From: Gonocerus acuteangulatus | Lineage: Eukaryota; Arthropoda; Insecta; Hemiptera; Coreidae | Assembly: GCA_946811695.1 (NCBI GenBank) | Contig: OX328125.1 | Location: 50,897,994 to 50,961,993 of the forward strand | Length of the DNA: 64,000 nt | Direction of reading: 5' to 3' | Shown: piece by piece, positions 19,913 to 30,010 of the stretch | How the letters are laid out: each line of letters begins with the position of its first letter | Numbering within the stretch: position 1 is the first letter of the stretch | The notes under the pieces: generated by a model | The model's database searches: none | Seen by the model: only the letters and a program-made list of their open reading frames with translations | What the model was told of the DNA's origin: nothing | Made by a program: the position numbers and the translations under genes

Positions 19913-20554
19913 GAGAGTGCGTATTTGAGTAGTGAGTGAGTTTAGTGCAGTTTTATAATGCCTGTCTCGTGTTCTGTACCAAATGTTTTTGATGTTGTTT
20001 CGTTGTTTGATGAGTGTGAGAATGTGCTGTGGTGGTTTCCTAAGATTTGGGGGTGCTGGCGCGAACTTAGGAATGCTCGAGTCGGCCGCGAAGGTGATTG
20101 TGTCTGTGAAATGTTTAATGGCCTCGTCGAGAATTTGTGTGTCGTGTATGGGTGTGATAGGGGGGGTGTGTTCGTGTATGGGGTGTTTGTATTTGTGCCA
20201 GTCTGCCTTGCTGTAGTGGTAGTTTGTGGCTGTGGGTGTGGGGATGTGCCCGTGTAATTCGTATAAGACCGGCCTGTGGTCTGATGTGATGAAATCGAGT
20301 GCAGTGCACGCGGTTATTACGTGTGGTTGTCGCGTAACTAACTAGTCAATCGTTGAAGTCATGCTGGGATCTGCGAAATGTCTGAATGTGTGTGTGCCTG
20401 GGTGTATGACTGTCAGGGGGTATTTAGTCAATTTAGTCCCTGCGGGGTTGTTTTTCGTATTATGCCAGGCAGTGTGTCTAGCGTTCAGGTCACCTATGAG
20501 TATGTGTCGTCTGTCTGTCGAAGTTTCTGAAAGGAGAAGTCCCAGTCGTGAAAG
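19913..20554 (-). pseudogene. damaged endonuclease C-terminus and linker of LINE ORF2
   Basis: Endonuclease motifs survive in frames that differ from the N-terminal part: GDLNARHTAW near 20473-20493 and TSDHRPVLYELHG near 20255-20285. Then follow linker residues and RDRHYKTALNSL near 19960. Frameshifts near 20500-20555 and further stops inactivate this copy. Confidence 0.65.
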
Positions 20555-20896
20555 TCATCCTCTCGGTCTCCGATAGTATGCGGTCAGTTTGTACGTCTTG
20601 TTCAGTTTAACTATAATAGTCAGAACAAAATTGTATTCGTCGGGGTCTATGATTGGGTCTATCCGTTTATAGCGTGTACCGTGTCGAAGGCCGATGGCGA
20701 CTCCACCGGCTAGTGTATTGTCCATGTCGTGCCGGAGAAGTGTATAGCCTTGAAAGTGTGCGTAACTACCTCTGGTCAGTCGTGTTTCGGTTAGTATGAA
20801 TACTGTGGGCTGTATTTGTCGTAGAAGTAAGTCCACGTCTTGTAGTTTTGGAGTAAGTCCGTTTGTGTTAAGATTTAGTATGGTGTGTCCGGTCAT
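20555..20896 (-). pseudogene. LINE ORF2 start: APE-type endonuclease N-terminus
   Basis: The ATG at 20896 overlaps the ORF1 stop (ATGA), a stop-start arrangement common in Jockey-type LINEs. ILNLNTNGLTPK and VFILTETRL supply the Asn and Glu of the apurinic-type endonuclease active site, and GVAIGLRHG follows. The frame ends after 113 codons at a frameshift; the remaining motifs lie downstream. Confidence 0.75.
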
Positions 20897-21429
20897 TTTG
20901 TCGAGATCAGTTTAGTCATGAGTTCTACTAGTGAGCGTACTTGTGACATGAGCATGGACATCATGTCAGTCATTGTGTTAGTGAGTCGTTCTACCCATGC
21001 TGGTGTTCCGTCACTCGTGTGTTGTAGTGGTGTGTTTTGTGTAGGTAATTGGTAAGTGGGTGGTGTTGGTGGAGTGGGCAGCAGAGCTGGTCGGGGGTTC
21101 TGTTGTGGGGGTGTGTTTCTGGGTGGAAGTGCTTGTGTGGGTGTTGGTGGGGGTAATTGTGATGTGTGTCCTGTGAATGCGTTTGAGTAGCTGAAACCAG
21201 GGTCAACTGTGCGATATGTGCGTGTTGGTATGTTAGCCGGGGGGCCTACTGTAGTCTGGCGGGCTGTTCGGCTCTTCTCGAGGAGTTGAAGCCGGGCTGT
21301 ACATTGCCTGTAGGAGGCGGGATGCTGTTCACCACAGTTGGTGCATTTTAGGGCGTTTTGGACTCGATCATAATCCTTGGATGTGTGGTTACTGCCACAG
21401 CGGACACAGCGCTCGCGGAGATTACAATT
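20893..21429 (-). pseudogene. LINE ORF1 C-terminal part with zinc knuckles
   Basis: Residues encoded just inside the LINE read CVRCGSNHTSKDY and CTNCGEQHPASYRQC, two retroviral-type CCHC knuckles as in Jockey ORF1 proteins. A Pro/Thr/Gln-rich stretch follows to the stop at 20893. The open frame continues upstream into LTR sequence to 21483, but those first residues are LTR-derived and not part of the LINE protein. The ORF1 N-terminus is missing through 5' truncation. Confidence 0.75.
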
Positions 21430-21609
21430 GGAGGGAGCGCTGGATCGGAATGTCCCTTGGCCAGCAGGAACGCCCCTAGTCATAGGCCAAGGTCGGGGCG
21501 CCTCGGTCGAAGTCGGGGAAGCTCGGCTGAGCGCTCGTTCCTATTGGCTTTTCCTGGATGCTTCTCATTGGTCGCCAGTGGTCACGTGTCCAGTAATTAC
21601 ATCTCCACA
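21430..21609 (-). repeat. 5' LTR, leading (U3) part and LINE target duplication
   Basis: 21450-21609 matches 15378-15537 at 159 of 160 positions. 21430-21439 is the right copy of the 10-bp LINE target duplication. The LTR starts TGTGGAGATG at 21609, followed outside by CTTT. Confidence 0.85.
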
Positions 21610-21613
21610 CTTT

Positions 21614-21819
21614 CAATTTCTCATCATTTCCAGTCAATGTATAGTCCAAAATATGTTCCATTGTGTAAATATAGTGAGTACATACGTCCAGTACTCACTA
21701 TATATGTAGTATAGCACAAAATATATAATTTTTGGCCCATTGACCAGTTATTCAAACTCAATTAGATAAGATCTTGTCCATGGTTTTGCTAAGACCATGT
21801 GAATGCGTATATAACGTTT
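21614..21819. other. unassigned spacer
   Basis: TATAGTGAGTACATACG and its near inverse GTACTCACTATATATG (about 21670-21706) form a short imperfect hairpin. No gene. Confidence 0.45.
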
Positions 21820-22300
21820 GAAAGAAAATACATAAAATAGTAATGTAATATATATTATTGAAGGGAATGGAATGCTCTACAACCCTATACCCGACATTTA
21901 TTTTTCGGGTTCATCGTTGAAGAGATATCAGGTCGAGAATATAAAAATGTGTGTTTTCCCCAAAATGACAGACTTTCAAGAGCGGATATTTCGAAAACTA
22001 AAGATATCTCGAAAAACTTTATAAAATAGAAGTTGTAGAAAATTGAATCGGCTTTCATTTGTTATAGAATGGTCATGTCGGTAGGACCTACGGTGTCCGA
22101 GATTTAAGTGAAAACCCGAAAAATGAGGCCTTCTAAACCCCCCCCCCCTCCCCCCGGCACAAAGGCTACGGGCGAGGACTTTTGATACGTTGACCTCCTC
22201 ACTAGCCGAAACAAAGTTATGGGGTCAAAAATTGTGTTCCAAAAATTTCCACCTATAGCTGTTTTTAAGCATCCGTTGACTGGACTGATACTTAAATTAT
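21820..22300 (-). repeat. unknown ~480-bp repeat, copy 3 (inverted)
   Basis: Minus-strand copy of 13300-13795, including ACATTTATTTTTCGGGTTC, CAAGAGCGGATATTTCG, ATCTCGAAAAACTTTATA and the C run before GGCACAAAGGCTACGGG. It lies on the far side of the LTR element from copies 1 and 2. Confidence 0.75.
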
Positions 22301-23382
22301 TCTTATCCCGAAGAATTCTCCCAAAAATTAGCCTGGCACTTCTCAACAACGGACTCAATTGGCATCCTAGTCAATTGTTGTAGATGTTAAAAGTAAATTG
22401 TCTTTCGAATATTACATATCATTTCTTCTGTAGGGAAGGTTGGGATTCTGAGTTTCATATACCGTGAAGTGAGTAACTGCTTCCATAACTCTTTATTAGT
22501 CCGGCATTACATTATTAAAAAAACAGTATTACCCTAAGTTACGGAAAAAGTGGTAATATAAGAACTTTAAATCGGAAATAATTTAGCATGAATTGTTTTT
22601 TTATTCTCTTAACAGTTATTCAATTCTTCACGGGTAGTTAGGCGGAGGGGGGATTTTCCTCACTTCGAAGAACAGGATATCCTTAAATGAATTATGAGTT
22701 ATTTTTCCATTTCATTTAACTCGATATAAAAAATTAGTTAAGTAGGAAAATTATTTTTTAGATAACTAGATTAAAATTTAATTATTGGGCCAAACTCCTC
22801 CATTGTGAACCGGACACCGCCCATTTGCCCACATAGACCTTCTTTGCGTGGCATTGCTTCGAGGAGTTGGTTGGATTGGGCTTTAGGGCAAACAGCTTCC
22901 AGAGCATCATTGCCCGATCTCACTTATGTCACACTCACACTCGTGAGTGTGCCGTACTTATATCGTTCCGCAAAAGGTCATAAAACGCACTTGAACTTAA
23001 CAGCCCAGGTAAGAAAACGGGCTGTTTTATATACTGCCCACTGATTCTGGATTGATGCTGGAAGTGGTGTTCCCTCATACCATGTGGATTATTTTATTAT
23101 TTATAACGAACTGACTCAATGGACATTATGCTGGAAGACGGATTGGAAGATTTGGACCTGTGCATTTGACGTCCCTTCATTTTTAGGCGTGCGGTTGGGT
23201 AAGTCCTAAGTGTACAGAGTACTCAATTAGGACGTAAACCACCTACCAGATAGAAAGGATTCGCGAATCATTTGTGGAAATGAGAGCTAACCATGATGAG
23301 ATAGCAAGGGCTACATCAGCGGTGTCAGTGTGTTCTGCAAGGAGGCCAGTTGTAAGGACGTTTATAATTTTCGATGTTTTTT

Positions 23383-23387
<5 letters not shown>
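22301..23387. other. non-coding, unassigned
   Basis: No supported gene. 22925-22950 holds a small palindrome (CACACTCA/TGAGTGTG). The 79-codon plus-strand frame at 22805-23044 has no family signature. Confidence 0.5.

Positions 23388-23388
<1 letters not shown>

Positions 23389-23454
<66 letters not shown>
23389..23454. repeat. (TA)n microsatellite
   Basis: Pure TA run of about 65 bp. Confidence 0.95.
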
Positions 23455-23456
<2 letters not shown>

Positions 23457-23489
23457 CTGATAATATCACGAAAATAAACAAAATATTGC

Positions 23490-23910
23490 TTTTATTTATT
23501 TGATGTTTTTTAAGTCCAGAATTCCAATTACATTATGAAATATAGAGATAAACTCAGTTATGAGCATCCCGTTGGAAAGCAGATTAAATTACAACTTTTG
23601 TGAGATTCGGCAGTCTGCAGGATTTTATTTTGGAATAGTGATGATTTTCAAAAAGTTGTCGCTAACTAGAAGCTTTTATGAATTTCTACTTTTTTAATTG
23701 ATATTGTGGTTTGATTGAGATACTTGTGAACATTGGCTGTGCATTAGCCTTAAATAAAATTGAATGCTGATTTCAAAAATGTAATGAAACCTTGAAAGGA
23801 AATGTGCACAAGCAGAGCAAATAGGAGTTTTGCTACTAAAACGCGTTTTATTCTAAAGAACCTTTAGAATGGCATACGTTTGGAAAAGAGTGAGATAGAA
23901 ATGCGCTGTT
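23490..23910 (+). repeat. dispersed repeat with GATTCGGCAGTCTGCAGG, copy 1
   Basis: Blocks TTATTTGATGTTTTTTAAG, GATTCGGCAGTCTGCAGG, AGAAGCTTTTATGAATTTCT, GAACCTTTAGAATGGCATA and GTGAGATAGAAATG. They occur in the same order at 28815-29175. Moderately diverged; no coding capacity or TIR recognised. Confidence 0.7.
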
Positions 23911-24084
23911 GGCGGTGTTAAACTATATTTGTTGTGTAATTTTACCCCCTTAAGTATTGTTATTAACGTGCGACTTGCGACAGGGCGTCCCGCATACGCG
24001 GGCCACAGTAGAACTATCTTATAAGCAGGTAGAGATATAAAAAAATCGTGGGGAACCAAAGTTGTGTCTCTCATAAAATGGTTC
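23911..24084. other. spacer
   Basis: No feature recognised. Confidence 0.4.
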
Positions 24085-24225
24085 ATGCCGATTACTGATG
24101 ATAAGCAACACCACCAGCGGAACTTGGATGGGTGACCGTGAGGGAAAACCACGAGCTGTTGGCATTACTAAAGGGTGGCAATCGACTGATATCCCGGCAC
24201 TAATAGTTTACAACTATTCTTTTCC
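24085..24225 (+). mobile_element. decayed 5S-derived SINE
   Basis: GATGATAAGCAAC, GGATGGGTGACCGTGAGGG, ACGAGCTGTTGGCATTAC, AAAGGGTGGCAATCG, ATATCCCGGCACTAAT follow the order of the 5S-SINE. The first ~45 nt of the 5S head and the 3' end are missing or too diverged. Confidence 0.7.
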
Positions 24226-25362
24226 TACAGGTTAAATCAACGTGTCTGGAGTTTCGTTAGCAATATTCCATCGATGCTGGAAAAAAACAAAAAAACAAAT
24301 TCGAACACAAAATTGGTTCATAAACTTAAGTTGAGGAGTGACTATGAGAGAAGGTTCCCAGGTTGTAGAAAAACTCCCCGTTTCCTCGAACCTGCTTTTT
24401 CACAGGTTCGGGAGGAAATGACTGCGCTGGTTGCATCCTCTCAGCGTGCGGTTCCTACCCGCTAGGCATCTACTAGTGTCACTCTACAACCGTTACTAAC
24501 TGATCCGGTGCTTCTTGTAATTGTACTTACCGTACTATCGTCACATCTCTGCGCTCATCTCGGGCCATTCAGAAGACGAAGGAAACTAACAACTTCATGG
24601 AAATCAAAAGCTGCCGAAGGGATTTAATTTTAACAATATCCTATGTCATGTTTGTGCATTCTATTCTTATAGAAGATTTAATTATATAATGGAGATCATT
24701 TCTTATTACAATAAACCAAGTTAAACAGTATCAGTTGCCAAATAGGATTTTTTTTTTCTTGTGAAGGTAACTTCATTACATTTCATAAGACAGAAAATCT
24801 ACGTAAACACATATCAACAAAATAAACTATGAAAAGTAAAATGGTACAAAAAAAAAACCATAAAAACTCCAGCAAGAGGCTAATCGAGGGAAGATGTCCT
24901 GACAAGGATGATAATAGGACACACGAACATGACACATTGGCGTCAAATAACTCATGAACTCCATACAGTGCGAGTTGCTTGTTATACTGCCCACCTTGTT
25001 AAAAAACATACTTGTTAAAGTTCAGGAGGAATTTAAATTATTTAAAATCATTAGTACAACAGCAGGGTCGTGTATAAGGGAGGCTGCAGCCCCCCGAAGT
25101 TTCAAATAATTAAACTAATTAAAATTAATTAACGAGTAAACATACGTCATAAAATCTTAAAACTAAATTAAATAAGATTACTTAGTTCAGAAAAAATAAA
25201 TTTTGTTGTGTGTCATAACCTTTTTGGTTGGCCAACTTTGCCAAGTTCCATATTGTTAGTATTCCATACCTCCGAATGTTCCCAGCCCCCACCCCCCCGA
25301 AATAATTTTCTATATACTCCCATGTACAACACTGCACGAAGATATCTGAATTTAAGATATCT
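24226..25362. other. non-coding with one hairpin
   Basis: 24381-24394 (TTTCCTCGAACCTG) and 24403-24418 (CAGGTTCGGGAGGAAA) form an imperfect inverted repeat. GGAGGCTGCAGCCCCCCGAA (25079-25098) resembles the sequence near 12820. No gene. Confidence 0.5.
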
Positions 25363-25386
25363 ATGTATGTATGTATGCATGTATGC
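25363..25386. repeat. (GTAT)n microsatellite
   Basis: ATGTATGTATGTATGCATGTATG, about six imperfect units. Confidence 0.85.
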
Positions 25387-26257
25387 CGAATCCCAACCAT
25401 TCCTTCATAACCATCGTCATCTCATTAATTATTATATTTGATTGCCAAAATGTCGAATGAAGCGCTTATTAGTTTATAGAAAATATACGGAGTTAATATT
25501 CTTTGGTTAATTCACTGTCCCTTGGAAATGGCTACGTGGATTAGAGATAATAACTGAAAGGAATAAAGTAAAGTAGTAAAAGATATAAGCGCGAAGAGAC
25601 ATTAAATATACCGTAAAACAGCAATAAAACCCCCTCTTCCAGGCTTTCTTTTATGCCGAGCCCTAACTTTCATGATTTTCTCCATTTCCAGCGTCTTCTA
25701 AACCATTTATTTCCTTATCTGTCGTTAGGATTAGTTATAGATACCATGGGCGTACTTAAGGGAGGGGGGCTCATAATTTTCGAGATATTCAAGAACCCAA
25801 CCATAATTACTGTATATTTGCATTTTTTGAGGATATTCCCCAGTATTTTGAGTTCCCATACTTAAATAAATCAAGTTTTCTCGAATACGGGTTAAGATAT
25901 TCAACCGAAATTGGGACGTGGCTCCATTGCCCACGTTTAGATACCAGCAAATCGGAGTACCAAGTATAACACAATGCGATGAGTTGATACAGTAAGCGCT
26001 ACGATTTTTTTAACGCTTATTGCCCAAGAAAAATAAGTGTTTTGGTTAACCCATTCGAGACAACGAAATGTTTATTGCGAGAACACTTTTTAGCGCGGTT
26101 CCTCCCTCCCCCATAGGGAGGAACCCCGCTTATAAGGTTGATACAATGAAACAATCCGGAAGTGCCGACTAGAAAATTTCGCGTTTCGGAACCCCTAGAG
26201 ACCGAAAATAACGGTGGTTCAAATTTGTATATATATTTGTCTGTTCGCTCATTTCTG
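25387..26257. other. non-coding, includes a GC-rich hairpin
   Basis: 26099-26128: GGTTCCTCCCT and AGGGAGGAACC form an 11-bp perfect stem with a short C-rich loop. Adjacent CCGCTTATAAGG matches a motif at 7012 and 42620. CATGGGCGTACTTAAGGG then AGGGGGGCTC (25746-25773) resembles hAT-type MITE ends. No gene. Confidence 0.45.
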
Positions 26258-26660
26258 GCTTCCCTAATTGTCCGATTGTGATGAAATTTGGTAAAAAAAT
26301 CCGTCGTCAAATTTAAAAGGTCAAGTTCGTTAACCAGCAGAATCCGCCCACTGGAAGATGGCGTTTGGGGCGAAATTCGCGCAAAAAAAATCGTAACGCT
26401 TACGTTTTTTAGTTCATAAGCTTGTAAGTACTCGTTTTATAGGCTTCTTGGGCTAGGAAAACGAATGAAACCATTTTCAAGGCGATAGGTTTAACCGTTT
26501 TCGAGAAAATTGGGAAAATAGTTTTTGAATACCGTTTTTGGTTTGGGTACTTAGAATCATGGGATTCAGTTGAAAAATTTTCTGCATGTTCTACTTTCAT
26601 TAAAACTAATATGTTGAAATTTATGTTACGTTTGGAGTTAAGGAAGGGTTAGAATAAAAT
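26258..26660 (+). repeat. dispersed repeat with AATCCGCCCACTGGAAGAT, copy 1
   Basis: CGATTGTGATGAAATTTGG, AAGTTCGTTAACCAGCAG, AATCCGCCCACTGGAAGAT, GGGGCGAAATTCGCGCAAA, ATCGTAACGCTTACG, GGAAAACGAATGAAACCATT. The same order occurs at 31436-31845. The opening blocks are cousins of the GGAGTAAACCCC array units (AACGAACTCGTTC, AAATTTCGTGAC). Confidence 0.75.
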
Positions 26661-27132
26661 ATTTTATTAACAGACATAAAAAGTTTTGGTAACTTTGTAT
26701 ACTTTCCTTAATATCTCGAAAAAGGTTGAGAATCTTGGTAAACGGAAGAATACCTTTAGAAAGCTTACTAAATTCTCTACAAAAAAGGTTCTAATGAATG
26801 TTTTGATTAGACGATCTCAATCGGAGAAATAAGTGCTTAAAACTTTAAAGTAATTGATTTCGCTTATTCGAACTGTTCTTTTTGTCTGTTTTTATTCCTT
26901 GTTATTTTTTAACTGCTTATAGTTGGATAATGTATTTGATAATAAATCAGGTTAAGAAAAATAAGAAAAACAATTTAATCTTAGAGATATGGATTTCCAA
27001 GATAGCTTTTCAAATGCCTAGCGGGGTCCTTCCTAGGGATGGGTATCCAGGTAAGATCGTAAATAAGACCTTTCTTGAAAGTAAAGATGGAACTGTCAAC
27101 GTTCCATCCTCTGCCTCCCGGCACTTTCATTG
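26661..27132. other. diverged repeat, non-coding
   Basis: 26705-26870 (ATATCTCGAAAAAGGTTGAG, AATTCTCTACAAAAAAGG, AAATAAGTGCTTAAAAC) aligns loosely with 29260-29445. No gene. Confidence 0.5.
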
Positions 27133-27166
27133 CTGACGAAGGCTACCAATGAGTAGCCAAAACGTC
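27133..27166 (+). ncRNA. hammerhead ribozyme-like motif 3 (GAAA mutated)
   Basis: CTGACGA, stem GGCTAC-caatga-GTAGCC, then AAAACGTC. The invariant GAAA is AAAA, so cleavage is unlikely. Confidence 0.55.
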
Positions 27167-27275
27167 CTAAATATAGATTTTTTAACAAAAATCGTATTGA
27201 GGTTTCTTTAGCCGAATCCCAGCCATTCCATCTTTACTTATCATCTCGACGGCTAACTATCTAATCTTCATGCTT
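27133..27275 (+). mobile_element. Penelope-like element 3' end
   Basis: Starts with the hammerhead-like motif, then CCTAAATATAGATTTTTT, TTTAGCCGAATCCCAGCC, ATTCCATCTTTACTTATC, CTCGACGGCTAACTATCTAA and TCTTC, collinear with 8111-8248. The upstream body is not recognisable. Confidence 0.65.
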
Positions 27276-28814
27276 TCTAGAAATGTGGACCCAAAATAAT
27301 AACAGCTTCTATTTTAATCATTTTAAATGAGTCTAGAGATAAGAACGGAACCGCGCTAAGATGATGCAGTTCCTGCGAGTCGGACTTTTATGGATTGAGC
27401 ACCATGTTTTAGATAATTTTTAGATTTTTTGGTACACAGTAAAACCAATGCTAAATTTTGTTATCCTGTACTTTACAGACTAAATTATTTCAAGAAAAAT
27501 AATATTTCGACAACTAGTTTACTAAGAATAACTTTTAATTGCACATTACTGGTATTGCACACACAGTGTGGAATCGGTCTCGAATGGGTTAACGTATACT
27601 CTCGGTCAAAGAATTTGATCTTTCGAATCTTTATTCCTCCAAATTTTATTTTAGAAAAAGTGAGTAAAACCTGCGTGAGTAAAACCTTGAATGGATTTAA
27701 AACAAATCAAAATTTTCCTAACATACATATTATTTAAATATCACATAGTAAATTTTTTTTAAAAATAATTGAGGCCGCCCGGAAAGGATTGGGGAGCGAA
27801 AATAGATATTATAATAATATGATTAAAAAGCAGGCTTTGCTGACCTAATATTCAAATTGAAATGTTTTTAAATCTATAAATAACAGCGGACTCAATGGCA
27901 ATGAACTAGATTGTTTGGGATTTATTTTTCTGTAAAATTGCTCAGTTAAATTTATTTTCTTTATTCAAGAGTAAATGTTAATTAACTTTTTATTGCAGCA
28001 TTTAGGTATAGTATTTGGCTACAAATATTATTAAAACGTTAAAGAAAGAAAACTGGTGCCAAAATTGACCAAATTAAAACTATGAATTGCCGCCACTTCA
28101 TTCTTGTTAGGTATGCATTAATAGTTTCACTATAGCACATAAAAATAAGTAAATATGGATTTAATTAGAAATGTTAAAAAATACTTCATCGACTGAGTTT
28201 TGATAATTGGCAATATGTAACTAATCTTATGTATCAATATCTTACAGGGATCTAAATTTTTCGCTTTTCTTATAGACAAAGAATAACAATTGAATTAACA
28301 CGACAATTTTAAGAAGTTCTAAATCTATCAAGCACTTTATGTGCCACTCCAATATTCAAAAAACTCACTACACCACGGCCACATTGTAGAGCTTGTAATA
28401 ATGAACGAATTGGCGTGTGAATTTTATTTTTATTGACTTTTCGTCTAGCTTATTTGTAAAATAATTTGAAGGTATATTACAATGAATATAATATGCTACT
28501 ACTCACGATTTTTGTTGAGCTGGTCACATGAAAGGTTGTAGTACCTGGAATAAGATAACATTACGTTAATATATTAAATTAGATTTTAAACAAGAATGAG
28601 AAAAAGTTTTTTTTTTAGCAAGAGACTCTCTAGAAGAGAGGAATGTCTTAATTAGATTAAGGATGGGACATTCGAGGCTCTCTCTCAGACAAAACAGAAA
28701 GGAGCTAAATACTACTAACGGGATCGACAAAAAAATATGTTTATAAACGTCTAATAAGTCAAGCTCCGCTGCAGAATTTAATAGTTTTTTTTAATGTACA
28801 AGTTAACAATAAGT
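27276..28814. other. AT-rich non-coding stretch
   Basis: GATGCAGTTCCTGCGAGTCG then GACTTTTA (27364-27391) is a short terminal motif also seen at 32128-32153 and 61735-61760. The 102-codon frame at 27429-27737 has no family signature. Nothing else recognised. Confidence 0.5.
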
Positions 28815-29175
28815 ATAATATTACTTTTATTTATTTGATGTTTTTTCACTCTAGAATTTCAATTACAATATGAAATTAAGAGATAATCCCACTTCTGAGT
28901 ATACCGCTGGAAAGCTAATTAAATTCTGCAACTTTTATGGGATTCGGCAGTCTGCAGGGTTTTTTTTAGAAGAGTAGTGATTTTCGAAATGTTGTAGCTG
29001 ACCAGAAGCTTTTATTAATTTCTACTTTTTAAATTGATATTTGATGGTAAATTCAAAAATGTGATGAATCGTTGAAATAAAATGTGTAGCGAGTTGTATT
29101 ACAAAAATCATGTTTCTTTCTAAAGGACCATTAGAACGGCATATGTTTAGAACGAAGTGAGATAGAAATGTGTGG
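28815..29175 (+). repeat. dispersed repeat with GATTCGGCAGTCTGCAGG, copy 2
   Basis: Collinear with 23490-23910: TTATTTGATGTTTTTTCAC, GGGATTCGGCAGTCTGCAGG, AGAAGCTTTTATTAATTTCT, GGACCATTAGAACGGCATA, GTGAGATAGAAATGTG. Confidence 0.7.
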
Positions 29176-29811
29176 GGAACTACATTTTTTATTTAGTTTC
29201 ATCCCCTGGAGTACGAAATGAATGAAAGGTTGGTAAAGAAAACTCATTTCTAAATATCTCCAAAAAGGTTGGAAAATCGTAGTAAGTGAAAGGTAACCAT
29301 CCCAAAGCATACTGAATTCTCTGTAAAAACGTTCTCTGGCGTTAATGACATCAAATGTTGACACTCCTTAAGCCAAAACAAAACATCTGAACTAATTTTC
29401 AATGGGACGATGTCAATCAGAGAAACAAGTGCTAAAAACTTTGAAAGTGTTAGTTTCATTGCTTTGAAAGGTTCTTTATTTGTTTCCCAAAATCTGTTAT
29501 GGGTCATTTTTAATTAGTTTTAGCAGAAATATTAATTTGCCAGTAAAACAGCTTACGTAAAATGAGAGACAATTTTTGGCTGCTTGTAATAGATCTTTCC
29601 AAACGGAGTCTCTGAAATTGTTTTGCCGGAATATAAAACGAACTTTTTGGTGTTTTTTTTTTTCATTATGAAAAAACAGATAATCAACATCAAATTTCAA
29701 AAAACTCTTTGGCGCGACATTGCTCGTTTGAGAGCTAAACAGTAGTTTATTAATTCAGATGGTTTCGGTATACGTTTGAAATTTAATTCCCTTCAAATAA
29801 GGTGTCAGGGT
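29176..29811. other. diverged repeat, non-coding
   Basis: 29260-29445 parallels 26705-26870, and 29560-29578 parallels 8610-8628. The overlapping minus-strand frames here (67-85 codons) are not supported as genes. Confidence 0.5.
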
Positions 29812-30010
29812 TTCCCCCGTCGTCCAGTTGCGAACTCCTTGAATTCTCATGAAGTGAATGCGGATTCGAGTCCCACCTGCAGCAGGCTGAATATTTCCAT
29901 TCTATCCCATGAAAAAGATTGACTGTTGCACCATGGATATTTCGGAAGGGTGGGAACCAAAAGAAAGCCCGGAGCCTTCAAAGCCTAGATGTGGAAGCGC
30001 CGTAAAAAAA
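29812..30010 (+). mobile_element. tRNA-derived SINE (type G), diverged
   Basis: The head GGGTTTCCCCCGTCGTCCAG ... CCTTGAATTC ... CGGATTCGAGTCCCACCTGC follows the tRNA-like head of the SINE at 36433-36672, with a B box GATTCGAGTCC. It ends AGCCTAGATGTGGAAGCG then CCGTAAAAAAATAA, the shared SINE tail. The A-rich end precedes 30020. Confidence 0.75.

Larger units (their letters stand above)
17826..21429 (-). mobile_element. Jockey-like LINE, 5'-truncated, inserted in the 5' LTR
   Basis: Minus-strand unit of 3.6 kb with a 29-nt poly(A) tail (17854-17826), the C-terminal part of ORF1 (zinc knuckles), an endonuclease with frame damage, an RT domain and a 3' UTR. The 10-bp target duplication sets its limits. 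It starts within ORF1, so it was 5'-truncated at insertion. The LTR was therefore already in place when this copy landed. Confidence 0.9.
14514..21609 (-). mobile_element. gag-only LTR retrotransposon with LINE-interrupted LTRs
   Basis: On the minus strand the element begins TGTGGAGATGT (21609) and ends CCGCTACA (14514), the usual TG...CA. Order: 5' LTR head 21609-21430; inserted LINE 21429-17826; rest of 5' LTR 17825-17349; PBS 17346-17331; gag 17319-15910; AT-rich 3' region; G-rich polypurine tract 15554-15540; 3' LTR head 15537-15378; foreign LINE fragment 15377-14570; 3' LTR end 14569-14514. Without the LINE the 5' LTR would be about 660 bp. No protease, RT, RNase H or integrase is encoded, so it is non-autonomous, like TR-GAG elements known in plants. 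The 160-bp LTR heads differ at one position. Confidence 0.8.

Noticed and set aside
21430..21483. The first residues of the open frame 21483-20893 as the true LINE ORF1 start
   Set aside because: They lie outside the LINE target duplication, in LTR sequence; the fusion is accidental.
17826..21609. Both LTRs having evolved as natural LINE-carrying LTRs
   Set aside because: The 5' LTR insert has its own target duplication and poly(A), so it is a secondary insertion; only the 3' LTR piece remains unexplained.
25388..25420. Another Penelope-like 3' end (GAATCCCAACCATTCC)
   Set aside because: Only about 16 bases match the ends at 8190 and 27215 and no hammerhead-like motif lies upstream.
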